NCBI GenBank assembly: GCA_948467875.1
Contig: CAOKFZ010000008.1
Span: forward strand, 1-64,000
Length of the DNA stretch: 64,000 nucleotides
Direction: 5' to 3'
Source: an uncultured Clostridium sp.
GTDB taxonomy: Bacteria; Bacillota; Clostridia; TANB77; CAG-508
In this document: piece after piece, positions 6,298 through 14,227 of the stretch
Position numbering within the stretch: the first letter of the stretch is position 1
Layout of the letters: each line of letters opens with the position of its first letter
Translations under genes and position numbers: made by a program
The notes under the pieces: model-generated
Database searches by the model: none
Told to the model about the DNA's origin: nothing
What the model saw: only the letters and a program-made list of their open reading frames with translations

Positions 6298-7710
6298 TTT
6301 ATCTTTTTCATTTAATCCGTGAACTGCTGGTCCTTCAATCAAAGTGCCATCTCTTTCGTAGCGACTTCCATGGCATGGACAATCCCACGTTTGTGTCACA
6401 TCATTCCACGAAACCTCACATCCCAAATGCGCACAATACTTTTTGCCTTTCTCTCCCTTGATGTGTGGCAAAATCACAGATTCTCCCACCTCTTTTAACA
6501 TATTTTTCATTTCTTCATGATTTTTAATTGGCCTTAATCTCGTCGCCTTAAAAATATCTTCATACGGATTTTCCTTGCCCACAATCAAATCGGTTATCAA
6601 ATTAGCTGCCACATTCGACATCGTCATGCCCCACTTTTTAAAACCAGTTGCCACATACATATTATCAATCGTTTCAGCATATTTCCCAATATATGGAATT
6701 TTGTCTAATCCAATGCAATCCTCTGCATTCCAGCGATACTCAATTGGCTTATCTGGAAAATACTCTTGCGCAAATTGCTCCAAAACCTCAAATCCATTAT
6801 TCTCTTGATTTTCTCCTGTTTTATGCCCATTTCCAACCACCAATATATAATTCCCATTTTCCGTTTGATAATCACGAAAAGAAATCGTCGGCACCTCGCA
6901 AGAAACGTACATGCCATTTAGCTCGCAATCCGCCTTAAGTGCAATCCCATACTCCAACTCTTGGTACATTTTGAGAAAATGAAATCCTGGTACATTAAAA
7001 ATCGGATAACGTGTCGCCACAACCAAATACTTAGCTCTCACCTTTCTATTTTCTTCGCCCACTTTGGCAGTTACCATAAATCCATCATCTATCTTTTCAT
7101 AATCTACAACCTTTGTATTTTCAAAAATTTCGCTCCCCTTTTCCAAAACACATTTAGCAAGCCCTTGCACATATTTTACTGGTTGAAATTGTGCTTGTTT
7201 GGGAAACTCAATTGCCCCTTCAATTTTTCCCAAAACTTCTATGGTATCTACCAATTTTGCATCAATTCCAAGACTTTTACATGCCTGTACCTCATCTTGT
7301 ATGCGGTGCAATTCCTTTAAATCTTTGGTCCAAACAAAACTGCTTTTTCGCTCAAAATTACAATCGATTTTTTCCTCCTGCACAATTTTTTCGATATTAT
7401 CAATTGCCTTTTCAGCTGCCTTCCAATATTTTTTCGCAAACTCTTTCCCTTGCGAAGTGATTAAATACTGATAAAATAAATGATGTTGACTGGTAATTTT
7501 TCCAGTGGTTCCACCAGATGTTTTGGAGCAAATTCTGTCTTTTTCCAAAACCGCCACTTTCAAGCCCTGTTTACTCAAATAATAAGCACACGAAATACCT
7601 GTTATTCCGCCTCCAATAATAGCTACATCCACCTCTCCCTTGCGATCCAAACTTCTAAACTCTCTTTTATTCTCATTTTGTGTAAGCCAAATTGAATTGT
7701 TATTTTCCAA
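6292..7710 (-). CDS. FAD-dependent oxidoreductase with C-terminal Rieske domain
   Basis: About 472 residues. The N-terminal half is a DAO-family flavoprotein with the dinucleotide-binding motif VAIIGGGITGISCAYYLSKQ (about residues 28-47). The C-terminal 60 residues are a Rieske [2Fe-2S] domain, with ligands in CAHLGC and CPCHGS. DAO-Rieske fusions are common in Firmicutes and are annotated as putative amine or amino-acid oxidoreductases; the substrate is unknown. The start is uncertain: the AAGGAG site immediately abuts the ATG at 7719, whereas the in-frame TTG at 7710 has ideal 9-base spacing, so I prefer TTG. No close operon partner. Confidence 0.85.
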   Translation of the reverse strand: MENNNSIWLTQNENKREFRSLDRKGEVDVAIIGGGITGISCAYYLSKQGLKVAVLEKDRICSKTSGGTTGKITSQHHLFYQYLITSQGKEFAKKYWKAAEKAIDNIEKIVQEEKIDCNFERKSSFVWTKDLKELHRIQDEVQACKSLGIDAKLVDTIEVLGKIEGAIEFPKQAQFQPVKYVQGLAKCVLEKGSEIFENTKVVDYEKIDDGFMVTAKVGEENRKVRAKYLVVATRYPIFNVPGFHFLKMYQELEYGIALKADCELNGMYVSCEVPTISFRDYQTENGNYILVVGNGHKTGENQENNGFEVLEQFAQEYFPDKPIEYRWNAEDCIGLDKIPYIGKYAETIDNMYVATGFKKWGMTMSNVAANLITDLIVGKENPYEDIFKATRLRPIKNHEEMKNMLKEVGESVILPHIKGEKGKKYCAHLGCEVSWNDVTQTWDCPCHGSRYERDGTLIEGPAVHGLNEKDKS

Positions 7711-7779
7711 ATGTTTCATCTCCTTTTGCCATAGTATTTGCAAAAATTGGAAATATATGTGCTAAATTTTAGCAAAAAT

Positions 7780-7808
7780 TTGACTTTTTATGTAAAATAT
7801 GATATAAT
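7780..7808 (+). promoter_or_regulatory. Cassette-type promoter P1
   Basis: TTGACT (7780-7785), spacer TTTTATGTAAAATATGA (17), TATAAT (7803-7808) with extended -10 TG. Similarity to P2 continues upstream (GTGCTAA-TTTTA). Confidence 0.75.
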
Positions 7809-7878
7809 TAAATTAGGATATTGTATTCAATTTTAAAAAATAGAAAATTTAGCCCCATTCGGGCAGAAAGGAAGTTTT

Positions 7879-8862
7879 ATGGAACGGAGTAGACTAATTT
7901 TACCAAAACTTGCTAATTCTCTCTATATTAGCAAAGATGCTCCTGAAGTCTTAACAAATTTTGATGCTGAAAATCAAGAATTAGCAGGAGATTTTTTTTA
8001 TGCAGATCAAATTTCTCTAAAATTACAGGAAGCGATATCTTTAATTAAAGATTCTGATCTAGAAAATTCCCTTCTTAGGAAGATTAGAGATAAATGGTCT
8101 AAGGACATACAAGACGATTTTATAAATGCTGGTATTCTCTATGAATCAAAATTGCGGCGTAAATCTGTCTTTTCAATCCTTCAAAAATTTAATCGTATCA
8201 TGGCAGGTGGGTATTCAATAAATTCTATGCATGATTTAATGGGAATGGAATTTGTAATTTTCACTCCTACAAAATTTGATACTCCTGAAAGCAGCAAACA
8301 GCTTTATGAAGCTGCAAATATTATTTTAAGATACTTTTCAAATTCCAAAAGAGCTGGAGAAAGATTTATGATATGTGATGCATCACCCTTAAAAGATGTA
8401 TATTCACTGGAAGATTTAAAGAATAAAGCCAAAAGAATTGAAATTACTGCATATCTCCAATCATTAAATCCTTATATTTATATTCCTAAAAAGACTGGTC
8501 TTTCTCCAGAATATGTAAAGTTTGTGAAAGATTACTTTTTACAACCAAAACTCAAAGGTTATCAAGGCTTACAGTTTGTAATAAAAACAGCTGATGGATT
8601 TTACATTGAAATCCAAATCAAAACTCAGCCTATTTACAGTTACAAAAATAACCCTAAAAGCCCTATCTTTCATAAAAATTACAGAAAAGGTCAAACCCAA
8701 AAAAGCTACAAACAGGCAAAAAAATGCACTGTTCCTCAATTTGATTTAAGATACAATCCAGAAAAGGTTAACATATACGGATTCAGAGACAATCCAGACG
8801 AGGACACATCTGGTATTATTAGTCCAACATTTTGGACATTAAGGAAAAATACTCATTTCTAA
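7879..8862 (+). CDS. Divergent RelA/SpoT-type nucleotidyltransferase domain protein
   Basis: A 327-residue orphan. Around residues 92-100 it has LRRKSVFSILQKF, resembling the RVKSxxSIxxKM motif of (p)ppGpp synthetases. DLMGMEFVIF (about 114-123) matches DxxGxR, and LKGYQGLQFVIK followed by FYIEIQIKT (about 224-248) resembles NGYQSLHT and the catalytic ExQIRT. A long insertion of about 100 residues separates the last two blocks, and the usual His after Ser-Leu is missing. There is no HD hydrolase or regulatory domain. It may be an unusual small alarmone synthetase or a toxin-like relative. Two in-frame CGG triplets (7885-7887 and 8155-8157) must be read as codons; the second aligns with the conserved Arg. 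Good ribosome-binding site; own promoter and terminator. Confidence 0.5.
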   Translation: MERSRLILPKLANSLYISKDAPEVLTNFDAENQELAGDFFYADQISLKLQEAISLIKDSDLENSLLRKIRDKWSKDIQDDFINAGILYESKLRRKSVFSILQKFNRIMAGGYSINSMHDLMGMEFVIFTPTKFDTPESSKQLYEAANIILRYFSNSKRAGERFMICDASPLKDVYSLEDLKNKAKRIEITAYLQSLNPYIYIPKKTGLSPEYVKFVKDYFLQPKLKGYQGLQFVIKTADGFYIEIQIKTQPIYSYKNNPKSPIFHKNYRKGQTQKSYKQAKKCTVPQFDLRYNPEKVNIYGFRDNPDEDTSGIISPTFWTLRKNTHF

Positions 8863-8872
8863 AAATTCTATT

Positions 8873-8908
8873 CCCCACTGGGCAGAATAATTTCTGCCCT
8901 CGGTGGGG
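8873..8908. terminator. GC-rich terminator hairpin of the 7879 cassette
   Basis: CCCCAC-T-GGGCAGAA (8873-8887) pairs with TTCTGCCC-TC-GGTGGGG (8892-8908) around a TAAT loop. Confidence 0.75.
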
Positions 8909-8915
8909 CACTTCT

Positions 8916-9025
8916 ATTTCCCACGCTTTTTCTTTCTGCTCAAAATAAAAATTTTTCTATTTTCTACTCAAAAATAAAAAGACGAGTGAAATTTGTCTTT
9001 GCCAAATTTCCCACGCTTTTTCTTT
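8916..9025. repeat. 20-base direct repeat pair
   Basis: ATTTCCCACGCTTTTTCTTT occurs at 8916-8935 and again at 9006-9025, exactly 90 bases apart, between the orphan cassette and the cysteine desulfurase stop. It may mark an insertion footprint or duplicated terminator tail. Confidence 0.6.
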
Positions 9026-10168
9026 TATCTCAATTGCCCAACAATTTCAATTAAACTTTGAATTAAATAATCCACATCTTGTGTCGAGTTTTCACGCCCA
9101 AAAGTCACTCTTAAGCTACTTCGTGCAATGCTCGAAGGCACGCCAATTGCCAGCAAAACATGGGATGGATTGAGAAGTCCTGCGCTACAAGCTGAACCAC
9201 TTGAAGCACAAATTCCTCGTTTGTCTAGCTCATTTAGCATCGCTCCCCCATCCACACCTTTAAAGCAAATATTAGCATTGCCTGGCAGGCGATTTTCCAA
9301 ATCTCCATTGATACGAATAAAGGGAATGTTTTGCTCCACATTTGCCAAATAATAGTCTCTCAATATGCGCAATTTTTTTGTGTAATCCCCCATTTCATTT
9401 TGCGCAATTTCTATTGCTTTTCCAATGCCAACAATGCCTGCCACATTTTCAGTCCCACTACGTTTGTCTTTTTCTTGATGACCTCCGGTCCTGGATTCTG
9501 ACAAAATTCACATTCTCACGAATATACGCAAAACCAACGCCTTTTGGTCCATAAAATTTGTGACCTGATGCTGACAATGCTGAAATCCCTAACCTTTTGA
9601 CATCAATTGCAAGATTTCCAATTGCCTGAACCGCATCTGTATGAAAATAGATACCATAACGTTTAGCAATTTTGCCAATTTCTGCGATTTCTTGAATAGT
9701 ACCAATTTCGTTATTGGCAAACATCACGCTGATTAAAATGGTACTTCGATTTATTGCTCGTTCTAGTTCTCGAAGACTAATTCTTCCTTTGCTGTCTACG
9801 TTTAAATAAGTCACTCGAAATCCCATATATTTTTCTAAAAAATGACACGTATTGAGTACCGCTGGATGCTCGATTTGGGTGGTTATGATATGGTTACCAT
9901 ATCGTTTGTTAGCAATGGCAATTCCCTTAATAATCAAATTGTCACTTTCTGTGCCACCGCTTGTAAAATATATTTCAGTGGGATTACAACCGATGGCTGT
10001 CGCAATCCTATTTCTGCTTATATTCATTGCTTCTTTATTCATTCTCCCCACCGAATACATGGATGATGCATTTCCAAAATTTTCTGTTAAATAGGGCATC
10101 ATTTCTTCTAGTACTCGCCTATCAATTGGGGTTGTTGCGCTATGATCAAAATATCTAATCTTCTGCAT
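9025..10168 (-). CDS. Cysteine desulfurase (NifS/IscS family), read through a CGGA recoding site
   Basis: A PLP enzyme removing sulfur from cysteine for Fe-S cluster or thio-tRNA synthesis. The first 227 codons run from 10168 (MQKIRYFDHSATTPIDRRVL) through the PLP-lysine block SASGHKFYGPKGVGFAY and stop matching at CGG (9487-9485). Skipping the C gives a glycine followed by GHQEKDKRSGTENVAGI, exactly the family's GGGQE..GTENVAG block, and the rest includes the catalytic loop CASSGSACSAG. The reconstructed protein is about 380 residues, normal length. Without the shift the protein would end in an unrelated tail soon after. It stands alone between two orphan cassettes, so the partner scaffold is unknown. 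Confidence 0.9.
9484..9487 (-). other. CGGN recoding site 1: CGGA read as Gly (cysteine desulfurase)
   Basis: Minus-strand context GAC-CGGA-GGT. Frame 0 would read CGG then go out of homology; reading CGGA as one glycine restores the conserved Gly-Gly-His-Gln block. Confidence 0.85.
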
Positions 10169-10259
10169 AATTCATAACTTCCTTATTAAAAATTTATTTG
10201 CTCATTTTATTGTATGATTTTGGAGCTCAAATGGTGCTAATTTTTAAAACACAAAAACC

Positions 10260-10288
10260 TTTACATTTTATGTAAAATATGCTATAAT
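10260..10288 (+). promoter_or_regulatory. Cassette-type promoter P2
   Basis: TTTACA (10260-10265), spacer TTTTATGTAAAATATGC (17), TATAAT (10283-10288). About 95 bases of leader follow before the first gene. Confidence 0.7.
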
Positions 10289-10387
10289 AAACTTAAGGAC
10301 AACTATTATGTTTTTCCTGTTTTCTTGATGCGCAACATTTTCAAGGAATGACAGCGGAAAATTTTCCAAAAAGAAAGGATGGAAAAA

Positions 10388-10606
10388 ATGGAGTATTTCA
10401 TTAAAACTCAAAAAAAATGCAAACGGTGGTGCATTGCTTTACTGATATGTAGCATCGTGTTCCCTGTTGGAGCTTTGAGGCATGGCGAGTTGACTTTTTC
10501 AGGAGCACTTGTTATGTTTGGACTCTTCATTGTAGTAGCAGTTTTGTTTTTTATTTTGAAACTCATCTGCGATTGGCAGATAAGAAAAAGAAAGGATGGA
10601 AAATAA
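10388..10606 (+). CDS. Small two-helix membrane protein, GC-richer orphan cassette
   Basis: A 72-residue protein starting MEYFIKTQKKCKRWC, with two hydrophobic segments at about residues 15-30 and 38-60 and a basic C-terminus (RKRKDGK). It is probably a small inner-membrane protein; no family recognised. The start at 10388 sits 9 bases after AAAGG; an ATG at 10379 lies too close to that site. One in-frame CGG (10424-10426) must be read as a codon, because a +1 shift there ends within seven codons. It is one base upstream of the next gene, so the two are co-transcribed. Confidence 0.55.
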   Translation: MEYFIKTQKKCKRWCIALLICSIVFPVGALRHGELTFSGALVMFGLFIVVAVLFFILKLICDWQIRKRKDGK

Positions 10607-10846
10607 ATGAAAATCATAACTGAGTTTCGGAACTTTTTTGCTGTCTTTACACTAATCGCTATTGCCATTATTTTGCGTGTTGGCATTGAGCTTTCACAAG
10701 CAGCGAGCGGATTTCTGCTCTTTTTGATAGGAGCATACTACGTTTTCGGTATCTTGTGGTGCGTTTTTCAGTTGGGCAAAAAGTTCCTGCAAAAATGGCG
10801 CGATGAAGAAGACCTTAGAAGGCTTCTGCACAAAAGCCACCGTTAA
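10607..10846 (+). CDS. Second small membrane protein of the cassette
   Basis: A 79-residue protein with two hydrophobic segments (about residues 10-28 and 34-55) and a charged tail (KWRDEEDLRRLLHKSHR). Its ATG immediately follows the previous stop. Size, topology and coupling suggest a two-protein membrane module, perhaps a small complex or toxin-immunity-like pair, but no function can be assigned. GC content is higher than in adjacent housekeeping genes. Confidence 0.5.
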   Translation: MKIITEFRNFFAVFTLIAIAIILRVGIELSQAASGFLLFLIGAYYVFGILWCVFQLGKKFLQKWRDEEDLRRLLHKSHR

Positions 10847-10852
10847 GCAACA

Positions 10853-10899
10853 AAAAAAGTCGCTAGCAAGTAGGCTACTACTTTGCCAGCGACTTTTTA
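10853..10899. terminator. Bidirectional terminator of the 10388-10846 cassette
   Basis: AAAAAGTCGCT-A-GCAAGTAG pairs with CTACTTTGC-C-AGCGACTTTTT. It serves the plus-strand pair and the convergent gene at 10897. Confidence 0.85.
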
Positions 10900-11229
10900 T
10901 TTCGATTCCCATCTCAATAATTTTATATCTTTATAACGATTTAAAATTTCAATATATTTTTGATAATCTTCCTCCCATAAAGCATCTGGAACCTTGTCAA
11001 AAGCGCTGAAAACCTTTTCGGCTTCCTTAAGGAAGATAATCTGTTGCTGAGGCGTTAAATTGTCGTATTTGATGCAAAAAACATATAATTTATCCAATAT
11101 ATCATTGGCTTTGATAAAACTCCAAAAATCGGTTACATTCATACCAGCCATTTTAATTTGCGAAACTGCCAAAATAGCCAACATCGCAATAACCATTAAC
11201 AATATGAATATGATTGCTAAAAACTCCAT
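10897..11229 (-). CDS. Small membrane-anchored hypothetical protein
   Basis: A 110-residue protein: one N-terminal membrane helix (MEFLAIIFILLMVIAMLAIL, residues 1-24) and a soluble, helical, charged remainder ending LLRWESK. Probably an inner-membrane protein with a cytoplasmic domain. It follows yebC by 25 bases on the same strand and shares the bidirectional terminator with the opposite cassette. I do not recognise a family. Confidence 0.55.
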   Translation of the reverse strand: MEFLAIIFILLMVIAMLAILAVSQIKMAGMNVTDFWSFIKANDILDKLYVFCIKYDNLTPQQQIIFLKEAEKVFSAFDKVPDALWEEDYQKYIEILNRYKDIKLLRWESK

Positions 11230-11254
11230 TTCTTTCCTCAGCTTTCTTTTGTAA

Positions 11255-11980
11255 TTATTCTTCCCAATTATGATACACTTCTATCACATCATCTAAATCT
11301 TCCAAATTGTCAATTAAACGTTGCATTTTTTCCGCTTCTTTTTCCTCTAACGCAACATACGTACTTGGCACCATTTGGACACCTGCTTCTAAAAAACTAA
11401 TTCCTGCTTCTGTCAATTTTTCGGTCACATTGGTAAAATCACTTGGCGCAGTTGTAATTTGATATACCTCTTCTTCTGCCTCAAAATCCTCAGCTCCACT
11501 GTCAATGGCAAGCATCATTAAGTCGTCTTCACTCAAAGTGCAAGTTTCTTTTTCAATAACTAAAATTCCTTTCTTTTCAAACATGTAAGACACACAACCT
11601 GAAGTTCCCAAGTTTCCACCAGCTTTGCTAAAGACATGGCGAACGTCTGCCGCTGTTCTGTTTTTGTTGTCTGTGTTACATTCCACGATGACCGCAACTC
11701 CATTTGTGCCATAACCTTCATACGTAATTTCTTCGTAATTTGCGCTTGAACCCTCTCCAGAAGCCTTTTTGATGGCATTGTTAATCGTATCATTTGGCAT
11801 GTTATTGGCTTTACATTTAGCAATAACATCTTTCAATTTTGAATTTCCTGCTGGATCTGGCCCTCCTTGTTTGACTGCAATCAATAATTCTCTTCCTAAT
11901 TTCGTAAACACTTTCCCACGTGCTGCATCTGCTTTTCCTTTTTTGGCTTGAATATTGTGCCATTTTGAATGTCCTGACAT
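11255..11980 (-). CDS. yebC: YebC/PmpR family protein
   Basis: A 241-residue member of the TACO1/YebC family, full length, starting [20 protein letters not shown]. The family has been described as DNA-binding transcriptional regulators, and more recent work links it to translation through difficult (for example proline-rich) stretches; neither role can be chosen from the sequence. Typical blocks are [18 protein letters not shown] and [25 protein letters not shown] precedes the ATG. Confidence 0.95.
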   Translation of the reverse strand: MSGHSKWHNIQAKKGKADAARGKVFTKLGRELLIAVKQGGPDPAGNSKLKDVIAKCKANNMPNDTINNAIKKASGEGSSANYEEITYEGYGTNGVAVIVECNTDNKNRTAADVRHVFSKAGGNLGTSGCVSYMFEKKGILVIEKETCTLSEDDLMMLAIDSGAEDFEAEEEVYQITTAPSDFTNVTEKLTEAGISFLEAGVQMVPSTYVALEEKEAEKMQRLIDNLEDLDDVIEVYHNWEE

Positions 11981-12090
11981 TTTTTACTCCTCCTTTTAAT
12001 CCAACCTTTTTTATATATTACCACATTTTTCTTTTTTTGTATAGCATATTTGCAGATTTTTTAAAAATTTTCTGCCTCATCAAAATGGGC

Positions 12091-12120
12091 AAGAAAAAAG
12101 CAAGCAAAGTTCGCTTGCTT
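12091..12120 (-). terminator. Terminator of the Asn-rich protein gene
   Basis: AAGCAAGC (12098-12105) pairs with GCTTGCTT (12113-12120) around a 7-base loop. The A-run at 12094-12099 supplies the minus-strand U-run. It lies 7 bases after the stop reached through the CGGG shift, supporting that reading. Confidence 0.75.
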
Positions 12121-12126
12121 CTCTCC

Positions 12127-12721
12127 TTACATAAACATGTTTGGATTCATATTCCCAGTTGGCATATTAGCATTTTGCATCATCATTGGTTGACATTGTC
12201 TTCTTGACAATATTTCGTTTAAAATCATAATTCTAATCAAATCTCTTAATAAAGAATTTGACCTATTCGTAGTAATGTTTGCAGTAGTTGTTGAACTCCC
12301 GCCCCGTGCTAGTTGTGTTTGCCCTTGAGCAATTGTTTGAAGAATTTTCTGTGGTTGTTGTTTGCGCTACACTTGCTGCTGTATTTTGACTATTTGACAA
12401 ATTGATATCTCCTTCCACAATGTTGTAAACTGTGTCAACCATGCTATTTAAGGCATCTTCTGTTAAATAACTGGTGTTATTATTAGAAACGACTTGAGAC
12501 ACAACTGGCGAAATAATTCTGTAAACTGCTGGATACATGGCATTCAAATTCTGTTGGGACTGCCTCATCGGCGCATTCATATTGCTCGCATTTCCCATGT
12601 TATTCATGTTCATATTGTTTTGTGATGCATACGTATTGTTTGGCACATAAGGATTGTAAGTATAGTTTGGGTTTTGGTTATAATAGTTTAAGTCTTGCAT
12701 ATAATTTCCATTTTGCCACAT
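12127..12721 (-). CDS. Asn/Met-rich small protein with hidden C-terminus behind a CGGG recoding site
   Basis: The first 140 codons from 12721 (MWQNGNYMQDLNYYNQNP) encode a protein rich in Asn, Met, Gln and Tyr with a helical middle (NAMYPAVYRIISPVVSQVV). At CGG (12301-12299) the 0 frame would end after about 15 more residues. Reading CGGG as one glycine gives SSTTTANITTNRSNSLLRDLIRIMILNEILSRR and a Met/Asn/Pro-rich tail to a stop at 12127-12129, just before a terminator: 197 residues in all. The composition matches on both sides of the shift, and the LLRDLIRI helix resembles C-termini of small clostridial proteins. The start at 12721 has AAAGGAGG. Function unknown; perhaps spore- or surface-related. 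Confidence 0.75.
12298..12301 (-). other. CGGN recoding site 2: CGGG read as Gly (Asn-rich protein)
   Basis: Context GGG-CGGG-AGT on the minus strand. The shift adds 56 residues of matching composition and ends next to a terminator. Confidence 0.7.
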
Positions 12722-12790
12722 TTTGAAACCTCCTTTTTGTTTTTGTATATTGTATGCAAGAAGGTTTGTTTTATGCCAAATCAAATTTTT

Positions 12791-13105
12791 CTAATTGTTT
12801 ATCACTTGATACAATGCACTTTCAATCTTCTCCCCTAAAAATTTTTCTAAGTTTTTAGGAGTTTTAATTAACTCTTCTTTTTGGCTTTTAGACAAACTTT
12901 TTTTAATATGAAATTCTAATTTGGATGCCAAAACTCTGTTTTCTGACTGCCAAGCAATTTCTAATTTTTCTGGCTTATGGCGCAACGTATATTTGGCACA
13001 TTTTTCTCCAGCCGAAAAATGCTCCTGCATGCGACGGTTAAGATCTGTTGTAATGCCAGTGTAGAGTGAGTTATCTTGGCATCTTAGGATGTAGGTGTAG
13101 TACAT
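12791..13105 (-). CDS. GIY-YIG nuclease domain protein (UPF0213-like)
   Basis: A 104-residue single-domain GIY-YIG protein. YYTYILRCQDNSLYTGIT carries the two signature elements (here Y-T-Y and L-Y-T-G), then the conserved Arg in DLNRRMQEH and a Glu in KLEFHIKKSL that would bind the metal. Family members such as YhbQ/YazA are small structure-selective nucleases of unclear role in DNA repair. It precedes the polysaccharide locus on the same strand but has no functional link to it. Confidence 0.85.
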   Translation of the reverse strand: MYYTYILRCQDNSLYTGITTDLNRRMQEHFSAGEKCAKYTLRHKPEKLEIAWQSENRVLASKLEFHIKKSLSKSQKEELIKTPKNLEKFLGEKIESALYQVINN

Positions 13106-13123
13106 AGGGACTCCTCTTTTTAT

Positions 13124-14227
13124 TTAAATTAATTCTAATTTATTTATCAATTTTCTTATTAATTTCTCTATGTTTTCTGACAATTTATCCACTTTGAGCA
13201 ATTTAAAAAGCAATATACGAATTTTATCTATAAAAATTCCTATTACAAATATAATTATTGCATTTGCAAATACAACTATTGGAATTATATATGCCTGTAA
13301 ATTTCCAACATACTCGAATCTTCCCTTTAATATATTATTAAAAACTAATGGAGACACATGAAGCAAATATACACCAAATACCGCTGGAACTATAAATTTA
13401 ATTATTTTTTGCCACAATATTTTTATATTTAAATTTGCAAAAATTAATAACATTGCTATTGCTATACTTAAAATAGTCGGTGATATATAAGAAATCAATA
13501 AATCGTCTCCTATTTTTCTTCCAAATAAGCATAATGTTAATTTTGCAATTCCTATTTTCCAGCCCCATGTTAAAAAAATTGAAATTATAATTATTAACAC
13601 TAAATTTCTTCTTTTAAAATTATTATATATCTCATACTTTTTTATATAGGCACCTATAATATATAAAATTGCAAGCCATAAAAAACTATATCCTGAAGTT
13701 AATCCAAATGGATTTGATATCACTCTTGCAACTGTTACATAGATTGAAAATGCTAATATAGAAAATATAATCATTTTCAAATTTTCTTTTTTTAGATTTT
13801 GTACAATTTTGTTAAGCAAAGGTATTACAAAAAATACACCTGTATAGGCAGAGAAATACCAATATTGATTACTAGCTACTGGAAAAAATGATTTAATTAA
13901 TTCTTTTCTAGCACCTAAATCTGGTCGAAATTTCCAAAACAATAATGTAACTATAACACTATAAAATTCTACTTGAAACCATAAAAATATGTAATTAGAT
14001 ATTTTATGTTTTTTATCTTCTTCTGAAAAGTAAACAAATCCACTAACCAAAGCATAACAATTTACTGAACACTCAGCCAATATATATATAAACCAACTTA
14101 TAACAAATTTAATTTGGTTATTTTCTACAACTTCAAGTATCTTACCATGCATTAATATATGTATTATCACAACTCCAAACATAGATACTATACGCAACAG
14201 GTCTATTCCACAGTTTCTTTTTTTCAT
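13124..14227 (-). CDS. Acyltransferase family 3 membrane protein
   Basis: A 367-residue integral membrane protein with about ten hydrophobic segments. It starts MKKRNCGIDLLRIVSMFGVVIIHILMH; the DLLRxxS..VV..H pattern is the acyltransferase-3 N-terminus, including the essential His. Such enzymes O-acetylate or O-acylate surface sugars across the membrane. It overlaps the flippase gene upstream by 4 bases and is the last gene of the polysaccharide operon, consistent with late decoration of the repeat unit. Confidence 0.85.
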   Translation of the reverse strand: MKKRNCGIDLLRIVSMFGVVIIHILMHGKILEVVENNQIKFVISWFIYILAECSVNCYALVSGFVYFSEEDKKHKISNYIFLWFQVEFYSVIVTLLFWKFRPDLGARKELIKSFFPVASNQYWYFSAYTGVFFVIPLLNKIVQNLKKENLKMIIFSILAFSIYVTVARVISNPFGLTSGYSFLWLAILYIIGAYIKKYEIYNNFKRRNLVLIIIISIFLTWGWKIGIAKLTLCLFGRKIGDDLLISYISPTILSIAIAMLLIFANLNIKILWQKIIKFIVPAVFGVYLLHVSPLVFNNILKGRFEYVGNLQAYIIPIVVFANAIIIFVIGIFIDKIRILLFKLLKVDKLSENIEKLIRKLINKLELI

